Positions 20,043 through 30,560 of a DNA stretch of 40,000 bases are shown one piece after another (the stretch's first letter is position 1; every line of letters starts with the position of its first letter). Both the position numbers and the translations under genes were made by a program. The notes beneath the pieces were generated by a model. The model saw nothing but the letters and a program-made list of their open reading frames with translations. It did not search any database and had not been told where the DNA came from. Source of the DNA: Tubiluchus corallicola (taxonomy: Eukaryota > Priapulida > Priapulimorpha > Priapulimorphida > Tubiluchidae); the NCBI GenBank assembly GCA_030141605.1, contig JAQGDQ010000851.1, positions 1 to 40,000 on the forward strand. The letters are read 5' to 3'.

Positions 20043-22705
20043 TTCGTGGTTAAAGACACGTGATCTTCCTTTTCTTGCAAGATGCCTTCAATGTGTTTTC
20101 CTAGTGGTCTTCTTGTCTTCAACGCAGGTGCATTTATCGCGCCGTCTGACCAGATGCTCTTTATACCTACTTAAATTTGCCATTCTAATCAAAACATTCA
20201 CATAAGTCATTAATTTGTCTCTGTTCATTCATTAGCGCGCCGTGGCTAAGCCATGTGCACCTGTGTGGGGAGATGAAAAGAGAAACTCATTTGGACCATA
20301 ATGATCAATAATCACAGCAAGGTAGTTACAGATTCTGGCGAACTGGGTCAGCTAAACTTGGCTTCATTTAGACACACGCGTGCAAGGCTGCACGTGTTGC
20401 TAACCGCTTGTTGTGACGCAGACGTTGTCACAGCGAAGCCACGTTGCAAATCCCAGTTGAGCCCTCTGCTTGAGTACCTTCTGCAAATTGAGCATTTTAG
20501 ACGCTTGGTTTTACGCGGTTTTAATTACCTGTTGATCTTGAAGAATTGTCCCGTTGAGTGGCACAGTGGCAGAAGAAAAAGTTCTCAACACTCTCACCTA
20601 TTTGAGCAAAAGTGGAGTTTTTGCAATATCATAACCATTTATTGTTTGGTGGTCGTTGGGTGACTTGGTCGTACTGGCTTCTTCTGTATCTGTTTAGTAG
20701 AGCATTTCGTTTGCGGACATTTTGGTAAACCTTTTTTAGATATGCTTCTGTTTCTTCCTATATCTCACCGAGATTATGTTTTTCATATTTCTAATTTGTT
20801 GTTGTTAAGACCTACGCAGATAACATCTTGTCCTATCCACATAAGCCGCTTCTTTTTTATCCGTCGTTTTTGCTATTTTATTGAAGATTTCCAATTATTA
20901 CTTATTTGCTCCATTTTTTCTCATCTGTGTGCTGCGATGTGTTGAGAAAACAAGCAGCATTAATTAGCATAACTTAAATTACATACAGTAGCTTCTGGAT
21001 ACTAAGATTTTTTTGGATACTAAACATTTATCGGTTGTGGCAAATGGTGTCATCATCGATTGTTGATTCGGCACTTAATAATGTCGAACAATGTGAAGCT
21101 TCTCGGCTGACTCCCTGCTGCTTGTTTGAGCATCTTCCCTTCCCTTCCAGTTTGGCATTATAACTCAACACTTGTAATGAGTTTAGCATGACACAATTCA
21201 TGATCTGTACTCAGTCTTAATAAGCTTGCTTGTCGAATTTAGGCATTTTGTGTAGCTAAAAGACCCAATTATGCTCTGTTCTCGTGTATAAGAATGATGC
21301 CTAAAGATAAACTCATTAGGCAGCCTGCTGTTCCAGAAAGATGTACCGTAACTAGACACCTGAGGAAACAAGCTGAAGTCATCATCTTTGATTAGAGGAG
21401 CAATATGGGTATCATTATTAGAGGATGTAGGCGAAGTAGAACGCTCGTTTCCCGGGAAGACTGCTCACGTCGTAAATGAAGCCATAGCATGCCACTGCAT
21501 CTTTGATTGAAACCCTGTTATTATGTACAGAAACGCCTTCACTATTTCATTCGTGTTCCAAACGCGATTATTCTAAAGAGAATAATAAAGAGAACATTAA
21601 CAAGTAAGAAAAATAAAGGGAATGATAAACAGAAGCTTAATACATAAGATGAAGACAATCTGTTGGTCAAACTACTTTCATAAATTCACAGATCGTATTC
21701 GTAAACTTAATTAAATTATTTAAATACATGAAACTTACATCGTTGGCTCTTCATCAAGATGCAAAATATCATCAAAGCACACATTTTAGCAATAACTAAA
21801 ACACTGCTGTTCACTAACACAGTAATGAGAGAAAAAACATTGCTGTGAACAAGAATGTGGCCATCATTGTTCTACAGCCCTTCTCTCTTCTCCAATCCCA
21901 TCCCTGCATGTAGAGGGCAGCACTTCCAGTAAATAAGTGTCATTATGTGCTTTGCAGTTACATCTGTTGATGTTTACTTTCCAACGTCCTTTCCTTTGGT
22001 TTTTCCTTTTAGTGTTGCTTTCCTGTAACGTTAACAACCAAGAAGTCTAAATGAAGCTCTGATGTCAACTGAAGTTGGCTACATATCACCTCATTCTGGC
22101 CCTTATTTTTGTGTTCGAGGTCTAAAACATGGCTTCACATCTGTCTGGCATTAATCACCGCTTTGCTTCAGAATTCATTTTTGGCTTTGGGCCACATTTG
22201 TGGCTTCTATCTTTTTGTTAGTTTACACCTCCCACTCTACGCATTCATTACCTAGCTTGCTTTCAAATCTGGCTGGCTTCATTTTTGTTTTGAGACTCCA
22301 CGTCATCAGATGCCATTTTGGCTTTAGGTTTATCAGCATTGTAGTTTATTCTCAGTTTTTTTTAAATCAGCCAAAACAAGGCCAGAGGTCACTGGTCAAG
22401 ATAAGGGGCTCCAGGGCTGCAATAGAAAGGTGAAAATATGAATCCAGGTTCACATGATTAGCTATTTTTTCTGATCAGGGATTCCGCAGGTAAGAGGCCC
22501 GTGTGAAAATCGACTTTATAAGTGCTCAGCTGTTCCACAGCTGTAGATATTCAGGGAATCTACGATCTGCGAATGTGACAAGCAGTAGAAGATGGACTCG
22601 GTGAATGGAGGATGGGTGATTCTGTAAGAGATGGATATTCTGAGCAAACTGTTTATGAACTAATGGCTAGAGGTCATGAAAGCACCTTTCATCAAGCTGC
22701 AAAAG
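20043..22705. other. Longest unassigned unique stretch
   Basis: About 2.7 kb with no tandem array and no match to the dispersed families. Small ORFs (120 codons at 20301-20663, 77 codons at 22200-22433, 67 codons at 20742-20945) lack recognisable domains. It could be intron or intergenic sequence. A CTCF-like word lies at 21911-21923. Confidence 0.4.
21911..21923 (+). promoter_or_regulatory. CTCF-core-like word
   Basis: TAGAGGGCAGCAC matches the right two thirds of the bilaterian CTCF core (YAGRKGGCAGCA-type). The upstream CATG does not match the usual CCAC. Weak, by-eye evidence only. Confidence 0.2.
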
Positions 22706-23327
22706 AAACGAAGCAAAACAGGACGATTTTTCATGTCCTACCCCATTTTGGAGCACGGTAAAAGTACACATCTTAACACATATAATAATGCCAAAGCATT
22801 TCTGATAATTAAATAATCGGTTAAAAACTTAATGAATGGTCTGCGAGCCCAGGTAATAATGACGTCACAAACGAACACAATTTTCAACAGCAGAAACATT
22901 CCATGAGCGTGTTGAAAGTGTTTGCGAAAGCGAATATGGAAGTGCAGTGCTAGTGTGTAACATTCAGTGCAATACACAAAAACTCGTCAAATTTTAAGAT
23001 AAAAATTGAAATTTAAAATTTACCGCTGTGCTCACGCATGAGCTGTCAAACGTATGTATTACGCCACAGACGAACAACTGGATTGAGAGGTATAGCACCT
23101 GTTTTTTGTGCAGCGCATTACCGAATTGCAGGCGCTAGTGCACATCTAAATACCAAACGCCGAACTGCATGTAACAGCAATGAACCAGCCACAAGAACCC
23201 GAAATTACTTTTGCATGGTAATAATTCTTTCACGTAAGTCATTCCTTAAAAAATACTATGTTTCCTTTCTATATTGTAAATAGTTGATTAGTTTGTCCTA
23301 CGGTTTACGATTGGGTCGGACTTTCCT
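22706..23327 (+). mobile_element. Family A element, copy A5 (near full length, diverged)
   Basis: Runs from AAGCAAAACAGGACGATTTT-type sequence to GTCGGACTTTCC before TTTAG, a decayed TTAA. All internal blocks are present: TACCCCATTTT, GATAATTAAATAAT, GTGCTCACGCATGAGCTGTC, CAGGCGCTAGTGC and GTAATAATTCTTTCACGTAA. It retains an intact TGACGTCA at 22860-22867, where most sister copies have TGACATCA or TGACACCA. ORFs of 79 and 81 codons here are chance. Confidence 0.85.
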
Positions 23328-24242
23328 TTAGTGTACCTTTGCTGTCACTTTCCGTTCCTATTTCGTACCTAATTCTTAGCTTCAAAGCAATCTTGCGATT
23401 CAGATTTATACCCGGCTTCAATTCAGACTGCATTTCTTGCTTTGGACTGCAGTTTGTCAGTTGTGAATTTGATCCCCTCGTCGTACATGCGCAGAAGCCG
23501 TGCAACGCAATAAATTACCGAATTAAAGACGTTTGTCGTCTGTCCACTTTCTCGTTTGATCTGTTTCGTTCGGGCGTAATTCTTCTTCGTTCTCTTTTAA
23601 CTGGTTCGGATTTCGGGTCATTTTCAAACGACGCAACCAGGTTAACTGCTCTGCCACACACTATACTGCACAGATTGAAAGTTGTGCTCAATCAGCCGAA
23701 GGCTTGCCAAATAAAATGACTTGTATGAATTAATAATGGCTTGAACTATTACTGCTATTAATCCCGCTATTCTCCTGAATGGGCACTAGGACTTCTGCTA
23801 ATGGGACCCTTGTGCTTTGATAAGAAGATGAATTCTGGGGCCATTTTTCAGCTTAATGCCTTCGCCACTTCTCCGAGCAATCGGATAATCTTTGAGGCTA
23901 TGAACCGTGGAATGAACCATGGCAATTAAGTTAACAAAATCTAGCAAAGTCGGGAACGATTGTAAAAGATTAATGAATGGCACATGTCTGATGTTTTGCT
24001 TTTCTGGCACCCCTTGCAGGACGCCTTGGAGTCCTTAATTAAACTGGGTTTCTTAAAGTCGGTATTTGTGTTTGTTTACAGTAGCTGCGACAGTGGCGCC
24101 ACTGTCACCGGTGATCCAACGGGAAAAATAAGAAAGGACTACAAAAACTACATGTTCATTTTATACTGCTAACAATATAATGTAATAATAAATTTCTTTT
24201 TTGTTATAAAATTACACATCATTGGACGTCATTTTACGATAT
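23328..24242. other. Unassigned, low-repeat sequence
   Basis: A 126-codon plus-strand ORF (23339-23719) overlaps a 66-codon minus-strand ORF and has no recognisable domain. TTAATTAA-type homeodomain words occur near 23970 and 24035. No repeat match. Confidence 0.35.
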
Positions 24243-24386
24243 TTTACGTCAAGTGGGCATGCATTCCAGAAAAAAAATATAGAGACTAGTCTTGCCTAAC
24301 TAGTCTCAACAACAATGCCTAACAACACGTATGATTAAGCGTTGTATCAGCAACAATGCCTAACGACACGTATGATTAAGCACGGT
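24243..24386. repeat. Leader plus two 41-bp units (left copy of the E repeat)
   Basis: The leader TTTACGTCAAGTGGGCATGC (24243) is followed by two units of CAACAATGCCTAACAACACG then TATGATTAAGC. The same leader and unit recur near 25136-25398, about 890 bp to the right, so the two loci are products of a segmental duplication or of two insertions of one element. Confidence 0.88.
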
Positions 24387-24799
24387 GAACTACACATCCA
24401 AGAATTGATAGTGTAACTAGTGTTTCCACTGCTGTGAGCAATAGTGTTATACAATAAAATGAATTTACAATTAAAAGCACAAGTGAGGTTGTAATTAATT
24501 GTATTAGTACATAAATTTAAAACTTTAAAACTAGAATAAAAATTGAAATTGGATGCATTATTGATGTTTTGTGTGAGTTGAATTTTTTGTGTGTAGTGGG
24601 ATTTAATCTGTTGATATGATGTCACTGCATGACAGGTTTTGATTTGCCACTGACTACAGACTACTGGGTGAAACGTTGATAATACATATAGGTGTGTTTT
24701 GATCTTATTATGTTAGTTCTTTCAAGGATATTATAGTATTTTTCAGTTCATTTTTGAATTTTCTTAGAGTCACTGCAGACTTTACATTAAGTGGGCACG

Positions 24800-25135
24800 C
24801 ATTCCATGTATTGAACATGCCTTCCATGTATAAAATGCATTCCATGTATTGAACATGCCTTCCATGTATAAAATGCATTCCATGTATTGAACATGCCTTC
24901 CGTGTATAAAATGCATTCCACGTATTGAATATGCCTTCCACGTATAACATACATTCCATGTATTGAATATGCCTTCCATGTATAACATACATTCCATGTA
25001 TTGAACATCCCTTGCATGTATAACATACATTCCATGTATTGAACATGCTTTCCATGTATAACATACATTCCATGTATGGAGCATGCCTTCCATGTATAAC
25101 ATACATTCCATGTTTGGAGCATGCCTTCCATGTAT
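24800..25135. repeat. 38-bp dimeric minisatellite, about 9 units
   Basis: Units of 38 bp made of two related 19-bp halves: ATTCCATGTATTGAACATG and the CCTTCCATGTATAAAATG type. Starts at 24801 and 24839 give the period. Because 38 is not a multiple of three, all three minus-strand frames stay open and give Met-rich ORFs of 109-140 codons, which I do not regard as genes. A copy of the E leader stands at each side (24781 and 25136). Confidence 0.95.
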
Positions 25136-25400
25136 TTTACGTCAAGTGGGCATGCATTCCAGAAAACATTATTGCCTAAACTTTCATAAATGCACTGTCT
25201 CAACAACAATGCCTAACAACACGTATGATTAAGCATTGTATCAGCAACAATGCCTAACAACACGTATGATTAAGCACTGTATCCGCAACAATGCCTAACA
25301 ACACGTATGATTAAGCACTGTGTCCGCAACAATGCCTAACAACACGTATGATTAAGCACTGTCTCAACAACAATGCCTAACAACACGTATGATTAAATAA
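25136..25400. repeat. Leader plus five 41-bp units (right copy of the E repeat)
   Basis: After the leader (25136-25160) and a short spacer, CAACAATGCC starts at 25204, 25245, 25286, 25327 and 25368, an exact 41-bp period. Each unit has the TAACAACACGTATGATTAAG block. Internal units differ only in the TATCAG/TATCCG/TGTCCG ends. Confidence 0.95.
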
Positions 25401-26069
25401 CATTCGCATTTAATGCCTAGATCTGTGCAAGTTACACAAAACTCATGAGAAGAAGACAAGAATCGATTAACCAGAATGGTCATTTATCTCGAACGTGTCC
25501 ATATTACACACAATCTCAATATTGCATCTTTGGCATTTTTACGCGCATGCGCAGTATTGCCAGTCACTGGTTTTGCGCTGTCAGTTATCGGCTTTCTCGT
25601 TTTGACATTTCTATTAAATAGTCATATAATAACAGCTTCAGTATTAGTTTGATTTAAATTAGTGCGTAGCATTAGAACTGTGTGATTTTTCAGGGAATAT
25701 GTCTAGTGTTGGTTTTCTGCTTGCAGGAAAGAGAAACTACATTCAGGTTAAAAGCTTTTATTCGCTTGAGTGTGTAACAGTCACAAGGTTACTAGTAATC
25801 AGTGAAGTAGTTTTATATTTACATATATTTGTGTGGTCATACGTCCGAACTACTTTGTTTGTCAAAAGATGACCTTCTATCAGGTCAAGGTCACTACTAT
25901 GTTGTTTTTGTTGAAATTGTTTGTATGATTTTTACCCAAATTTGGCAAGCTATATCATAACATTTCACTAGAGTCTAGAGGCATTGTTTTTGTGGCCAGT
26001 TTCTTGAAATCTTGAGTCGTAGTTCAGAAAGGTCATGGTCATTCATGTTAACAGTATCCGTGAGTTGGA
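25401..26069. other. Unassigned sequence with nuclear-receptor-like half-sites
   Basis: No ORF of note. It has several AGGTCA-type words (25870-25893, and AGGTCATGGTCA near 26029). The style recalls a dispersed repeat common in marine invertebrate genomes, so these may be repeat-borne rather than regulatory. Confidence 0.35.
25870..25893 (+). promoter_or_regulatory. TGACCT-N6-AGGTCA-AGGTCA cluster
   Basis: An everted pair of receptor half-sites with a 6-bp spacer (TGACCT at 25870-25875, AGGTCA at 25882-25887), joined directly to a third half-site (25888-25893). The TCAAGGTCA end also fits a monomeric extended half-site. Function is unproven and the element may be carried by a repeat. Confidence 0.3.
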
Positions 26070-26073
26070 TTAA

Positions 26074-26690
26074 AGGACGAGAAAAGGGGCACCTGATTTA
26101 AGTTTCAGAAAAAAACGCCTTAAAATGATATTACTTTATAGCAATTTTATGCGTATATCGTACTCGCGTTGAAAGGAATTTTTGTTTTCATTTTAAATCT
26201 CTCGCAATACTGTTACGACCGCGCCATTACATGACGTCATATACGCACAACGTAATCAGGGAAGAAAAGGAAGCGTTAAATTAGGTCCCATAAAAACTTT
26301 GCGTGCAAATCTATATTACTTAGCATTTCGCTTACTTGTTGGAAAGACTTATTTAATTAGAAATAATAATTTAAAATGCTTGTGTCACTTTGTAAAATGT
26401 CGCTGACTCACCCTATAGGGTGCGCCACTAACTAACCAAATACGTATTTTTAACCTTATTGACAAGATACAGTAATTTAAAATTTTACTTACTTAGTGAC
26501 GTGTGCGCTACGAATGCTCAGATTATTTTTCAAGCGAGCTACCACTAAAAATGGCTGCGTCTAATGTTCATCGCGGGAGTTTACATTTACAAGTTTAATA
26601 CAGCGTTACTGCTGACGCAAGCCCTGCAAGTGGTATAAAATTTCAAGACGAATTTTGTAAGCTTTATGTAAGTGGAGGGTTTTCTTATGC
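26074..26690 (+). mobile_element. Family B element, copy B3 (best full-length copy, 617 bp)
   Basis: Starts AGGACGAGAAAAGGGGCACC next to TTAA (26070-26073) and ends GGAGGGTTTTCTTATGC before TTTAG (decayed TTAA). The right end inverted (GCATAAGAAAACCCTCC) resembles the left end. The interior includes TGACGTCA (26232-26239), GACTCACCCTATAGG, GTGCGCTACGAATGCTC, AAATGGCTGCGTC and GCGTTACTGCTGACGCAA. No transposase ORF. Confidence 0.78.
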
Positions 26691-27042
26691 TTTAGAAACA
26701 ATGGCACATTTGAGATAAACTTGTGGTCATATTGTCCGTACGTTTTTTTTCTTTTTACGTTTCTTTTTGCTTTTACCTTCGCGATTAAAGTGACATTTGG
26801 TAAGCTGCAGAAATTAGGTTTTCTTTACCTCATTAGCAGAGAAGAAGTTTTTCCTCTTCTTTATCCGTTTTCTTCAAATTAAGGTAAAATTTCCCGTTCC
26901 AGGCGCATGGCACGGGTCTGGAATTTTAAATGGTTTGGAATGTTTATAGGACACGCGTTGTTTTTATGTTGCTCACGCATCCAGCGTGCTGCTACGTTAA
27001 CAATGACATGGTATTAAATCTTTGTACGAGAACAAAGATTTT
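26691..27042. other. Spacer between B3 and B4
   Basis: A CATTTGGTAAGCTGCAGAAA word (about 26795) resembles the right part of family C at 33845, so a small piece of C may be present. Otherwise unassigned. Confidence 0.3.
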
Positions 27043-27531
27043 TGTAGAGAACCTTATACATTCACTTAGAAAAAGCTTTGAACACATGGAAAGGGAAATT
27101 TTATCTCCCAAAAGCTCCCCACTCAAAGTTATTTATATTCATTTGCATTACGCTTCCCTGCTTGAAAGACTAGAAAAGAAATTCTTAGCAATTTAAAATA
27201 TTCCTGTCAACTGGTAAACTGTCGCTGGTTCACCTTCCCAATGTGCACCAGTGGCTCACCTTAAAAAACCCGTTTTTTGATATTATTGACAACGTAAAGT
27301 AATTTAGACGTTTGCTTAGTTAGTGAAATGTGTTAGGAATGATTTAATTATTTTTTTAAACTTTACGCAACGTTATTTAAACTTGTTTCAAAACGACCCA
27401 CCATGAAAACGGCTGCGTTTAACGGAGTTTAAATGGGCGTGCATGGAAACCCACTTGTAAAATGTCACTGACTCATCTTCCCAATGTGCACCAGTGGCTC
27501 ACCTTAAAAAAACCCGTTTTTTACATTATTA
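27043..27531 (+). mobile_element. Family B element, copy B4 (rearranged, inner block duplicated)
   Basis: Matches B1 and B3 from the TTCGC/TTACGCTT region through GGTAAACTGTCGCTGG, CACCTTCCC, GACAACGTAAAGTAATTTA and ACTTGTTTCAAAACG. The block AATGTGCACCAGTGGCTCAC occurs twice (near 27239 and 27481, about 242 bp apart), so part of the element is repeated at its right side. An 88-codon ORF overlapping its left part is chance. Confidence 0.72.
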
Positions 27532-27536
27532 CCCGT

Positions 27537-27741
27537 TTCCGAATTGCAGGCACTAGTGCTCGTCTAACTAGCGAATGACGTAATGCATGTAACAGTGAAG
27601 AATAGTGGCGGAAACCTTGAAATTACGTTTGTGTGGTAATAATTCTTTCACGTAAGTTTTTTTTTGAAAAAACAGTATGTTTCTTTTCAATATTTTAAAG
27701 AGCAGATTGTTTTGACCTACATTTTAAAATTGGGTTTTACT
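27537..27741 (+). mobile_element. Family A element, copy A6 (right third only)
   Basis: Joins the B4 copy directly. It starts at TTTCCGAATTGCAGGCACTA, passes GTAATAATTCTTTCACGTAA and TTCAATATTTTAAAGAGCAG, and ends TTGGGTTTTAC before TTTAA (TTAA 27742-27745). Confidence 0.82.
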
Positions 27742-27894
27742 TTAAGTTAATAACAAAATAAATCAAGTAACAAGATCCAACTTTTATCTGACATTAAGGT
27801 ATTCAAAAAGCAAAAATTACATTTTAGCAAATCTTTTGAAAGTATCAAAATAAATCGTTCTTCATATAATATGGAAGGGTAACATATTCGAAAG

Positions 27895-27907
27895 CCCCCC
27901 CCCCCCC
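27895..27907 (+). repeat. C13 homopolymer
   Basis: Thirteen consecutive C in AT-rich surroundings. Similar C or G runs occur at 35070-35080 and 38190-38204. Confidence 0.95.
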
Positions 27908-28635
27908 GAGTAACAAAATGAACACTTACCACGCTCAAGTTTAACAACATTTACATATAGCTGATTAGATAACTGTGACCTTGTGACATCGGGACTTTTC
28001 GTAAGCGCGTCGTGGCTTTCCGTAAGCGCGCGCTGCATAAACTAATTCAAAAATCCTGTATTTGCCTAATGTTCTAAACGTTCTAAAATTATAAGTATGT
28101 TGTAGTATCATAAAATTAGCTATGTTACCGGAGACATTACGTAATTCTCAAAAACCGCGTGAACGAAAAGTCACATTGATAGTGACACTCTCAGCAATAT
28201 GATCTCACCTAGGAAGGTGGATATCGTACAAAAATATTCTTGGGATATTCTTTGTCGTGTAGCCTCGAGGCCTGTCAACTGCAGTTCAAAGTTTGGTGCA
28301 ATCAGGAAAACACAAGAAATCTTCATTTACCATTGCTACTTTCATTTTGATAATGTCTGAGCCTTTAGTGAAAAAAATTATCGTATCATAAATGCCAGAA
28401 CGTCCTCTCTTTTGCTTCTGTCTGATCACATTTTATGGGAATTAGATGACTTATTATTACTACTCGTAATATTATTTTTAAAAAACTACGTACAGAATAC
28501 ATTCCCTCTATTTGTAGGGATATGTTTAAAATTTCTAAAAGCATTTACAACGTGCTAAACATATATATATATAGAGAGAGAGATTGCAACGTTTACTAGA
28601 TTAAAAGAAACTTCATTTGCTTGATCTATCCCTCT
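27908..28635. other. Unassigned sequence
   Basis: No supported gene. A short direct repeat, CGTAAGCGCG, occurs twice near 28000-28030, and a TA/GA dinucleotide run at about 28560-28583. Left of D2. Confidence 0.35.
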
Positions 28636-29057
28636 CAGGGACGTATTAACCAATAGGCTAACTAGGCTGTAACCTAGGGCGTCAAAGTTTGAGGGGCGTC
28701 ACATTTTAGGAAAAATTCTTATTCTCGGAAAATGTGTATACTTCATATTCATGTAAAGGACGTATTTTATAACACACCACAAGCAGTTACTGAGAGCAAC
28801 CTTTATATAAGTGCCACATAATGAACAAGTACAAGGTATTACACAACAAACAGTTGCGCAGACTGCTTGAATATGAGCGCTCTGCAAATATATGTAATTA
28901 ATAATTACCACGTAGAAACTAGGTTAATGGTGTTTCTAATACACCACAAGTAATTGTTTAATCTGATTCTTACATAATCAACCACGAATTCACAATAGAG
29001 ATGGGGGCGGAATGGAACTATCAACCTTGGGTGTCGTAAAGTCTTGATACGCCCCTG
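28636..29057 (-). mobile_element. hAT-like non-autonomous element, family D copy D2 (422 bp)
   Basis: Left end CAGGGACGTATTAACC; right end inverted CAGGGGCGTATCAAGAC; 12 of the first 14 bases agree. The 8-bp flanks ATCCCTCT (28628-28635) and ATACCTCG (29058-29065) agree at 6 of 8. It is the reverse-orientation partner of D1 (14293-14707). The interior repeats the GGGCGTCAAAGTTTGAGGGG motif near its left end. No transposase ORF; 63- and 70-codon ORFs are chance. Confidence 0.75.
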
Positions 29058-29065
29058 ATACCTCG

Positions 29066-29289
29066 TGATAGATTCTCTAAAGAAATATTGCTTCAAAAGT
29101 TTGCTAAATCTTTCACAACCATTTTCCTAAAAAAGGAAAACTAAAGACGGACACGTCCTTCAAGCATGTTGCTAGAAAACTTCACGCAAATTGCAATAAT
29201 CATAAAGAAATAGTTTAAAAAAGCTTTACATGCAGTAAAGGACCTAATGCCAAGATGATACTAGTATGATAGTAGATTTCTGTATTGAA
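29066..29289. other. Short spacer before the 111-bp satellite
   Basis: AT-rich, unassigned. Confidence 0.35.
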
Positions 29290-30174
29290 CTTTACAGGCC
29301 CTTGTTCGTTTGTCAAAGATCATTTTGGGGTCATAATTGTTGTGGTGATCGTTATTTTTGTCACGCTCTAATTAAAGGTGTGATTTTTCAAGTTAGAGAA
29401 CTTCACAGGCTTTTGTTCGTTTGTCAAAGATCAATTTAGTATCATAATTATAGTGGTGATCGTTATTTTTATCACACTCCAATTAAAAGTGTGATTTTTC
29501 AAGTTAGAGAACTTCACAGGCTTTTGTTCGTTTGTCAAAGATCAATTTAATATCATAATTATAGTGGTGATCGTTATTTTTATCACACTCCAATTAAAAG
29601 TGTGATTTTTCAAGTTAGAGAACTTCACAGGCTTTTGTTCGTTTGTCAAAGATCAATTTAGTATCATAATTATTGTGGTGATCGTTATTTTTATCACACT
29701 CCAATTAAAAGTGTGATTTTTCAAGTTAGAGATCTTCACAGGCTTTTGTTCGTTTGTCAAAGATCAATTTAGTATCATAATTATTGTGGTGATCGTTATT
29801 TTTATCACACTCCAATTAAAAGTGTGATTTTTCAAGTTAGAGATCTTCACAGGCTTTTGTTCGTTTGTCAAAGATCAATTTAGTATCATAATTATAGTGG
29901 TGATCGTTATTTTTATCACACTCCAATTAAAAGTGTGATTTTTCAAGTTAGAGATCTTCACAGGCTTTTGTTCGTTTGTCAAAGATCATTTTGGGATCAT
30001 AATTATTGTGGTGATCGTTATTTTTATCACACTCCAATTAAAAGTGTGATTTTTCAAGTTAGAGAACTTCACAGGCTTTTGTTCGTTTGTCAAAGATCAA
30101 TTTAGTATCATAATTATTGTGGTGATCGTTATTTTTATCACACTCCAATTAAAAGTGTGATTTTTCAAGTTAGC
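29290..30174. repeat. 111-bp satellite with internal hairpin, eight units
   Basis: CTTCACAGG starts at 29401, 29512 and 29623 and onward every 111 bp; the first unit (29290) is the most diverged. Each unit contains ATCACACT, a 9-base loop (CCAATTAAA) and AGTGTGAT, an 8-bp perfect stem. Variants (AGAGAACTT or AGAGATCTT, TTTAGTATC or TTGGGATC) are distributed in blocks, so units were amplified in groups. No open frame runs through it. Confidence 0.97.
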
Positions 30175-30399
30175 ACTTAAAAAGAGAAACAAGCTTGCAA
30201 AAACTGTCAACGAAGACGTCTTTGAAATGGATTTCTCAAGAACACGTGTTAAGGCTTCTCGAAGACGAAAAGAAAAACGTGTTAACTGGTACACCGTGTC
30301 GAAAGAGTTATTACATGCAAAGAGAAGCTGTTGGCAGCTAGCAGAACATCATCAATCTATCACATTATTTTACAATTTTTCTACCGCGCTTTGTCGGGC

Positions 30400-30560
30400 G
30401 AACGCTGCCATATAAAAAATAATTTGCGTATCGCGTTCCGCGTTCGTTTATGTGAAGAATCGCGTTGTTGACGTCACGTCCTGTTGCGAAGCCTGTGTGA
30501 GAGGGCCTGGTCGGATTGGCGTGTAACCTTACCGAGGCGCTCTCGCCCACAAAAACTATT
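30400..30560 (+). promoter_or_regulatory. TATA-like and CRE-like sites in a CpG-richer patch
   Basis: ATATAAAAAATAA near 30411, then TGACGTCA at 30469-30476, within a stretch with many CpG (CGCGTTCCGCGTTCG). This is a plausible promoter or element terminus, but no transcript or ORF supports it on either side. Confidence 0.2.

Noticed and set aside
23339-23719. 126-codon ORF ending beside AATAAAATGA
   Set aside because: Composition is like random translation, an opposite-strand ORF overlaps it, and no domain is recognisable. The AATAAA word alone is common in AT-rich DNA.
24708-25209. Three Met-rich minus-strand ORFs (109-140 codons)
   Set aside because: Product of the 38-bp array, which cycles through all frames without stops.
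25204-25400. Possible CRISPR-like array (41-bp repeats)
   Set aside because: Units are contiguous with no unique spacers; it is a minisatellite in animal DNA.
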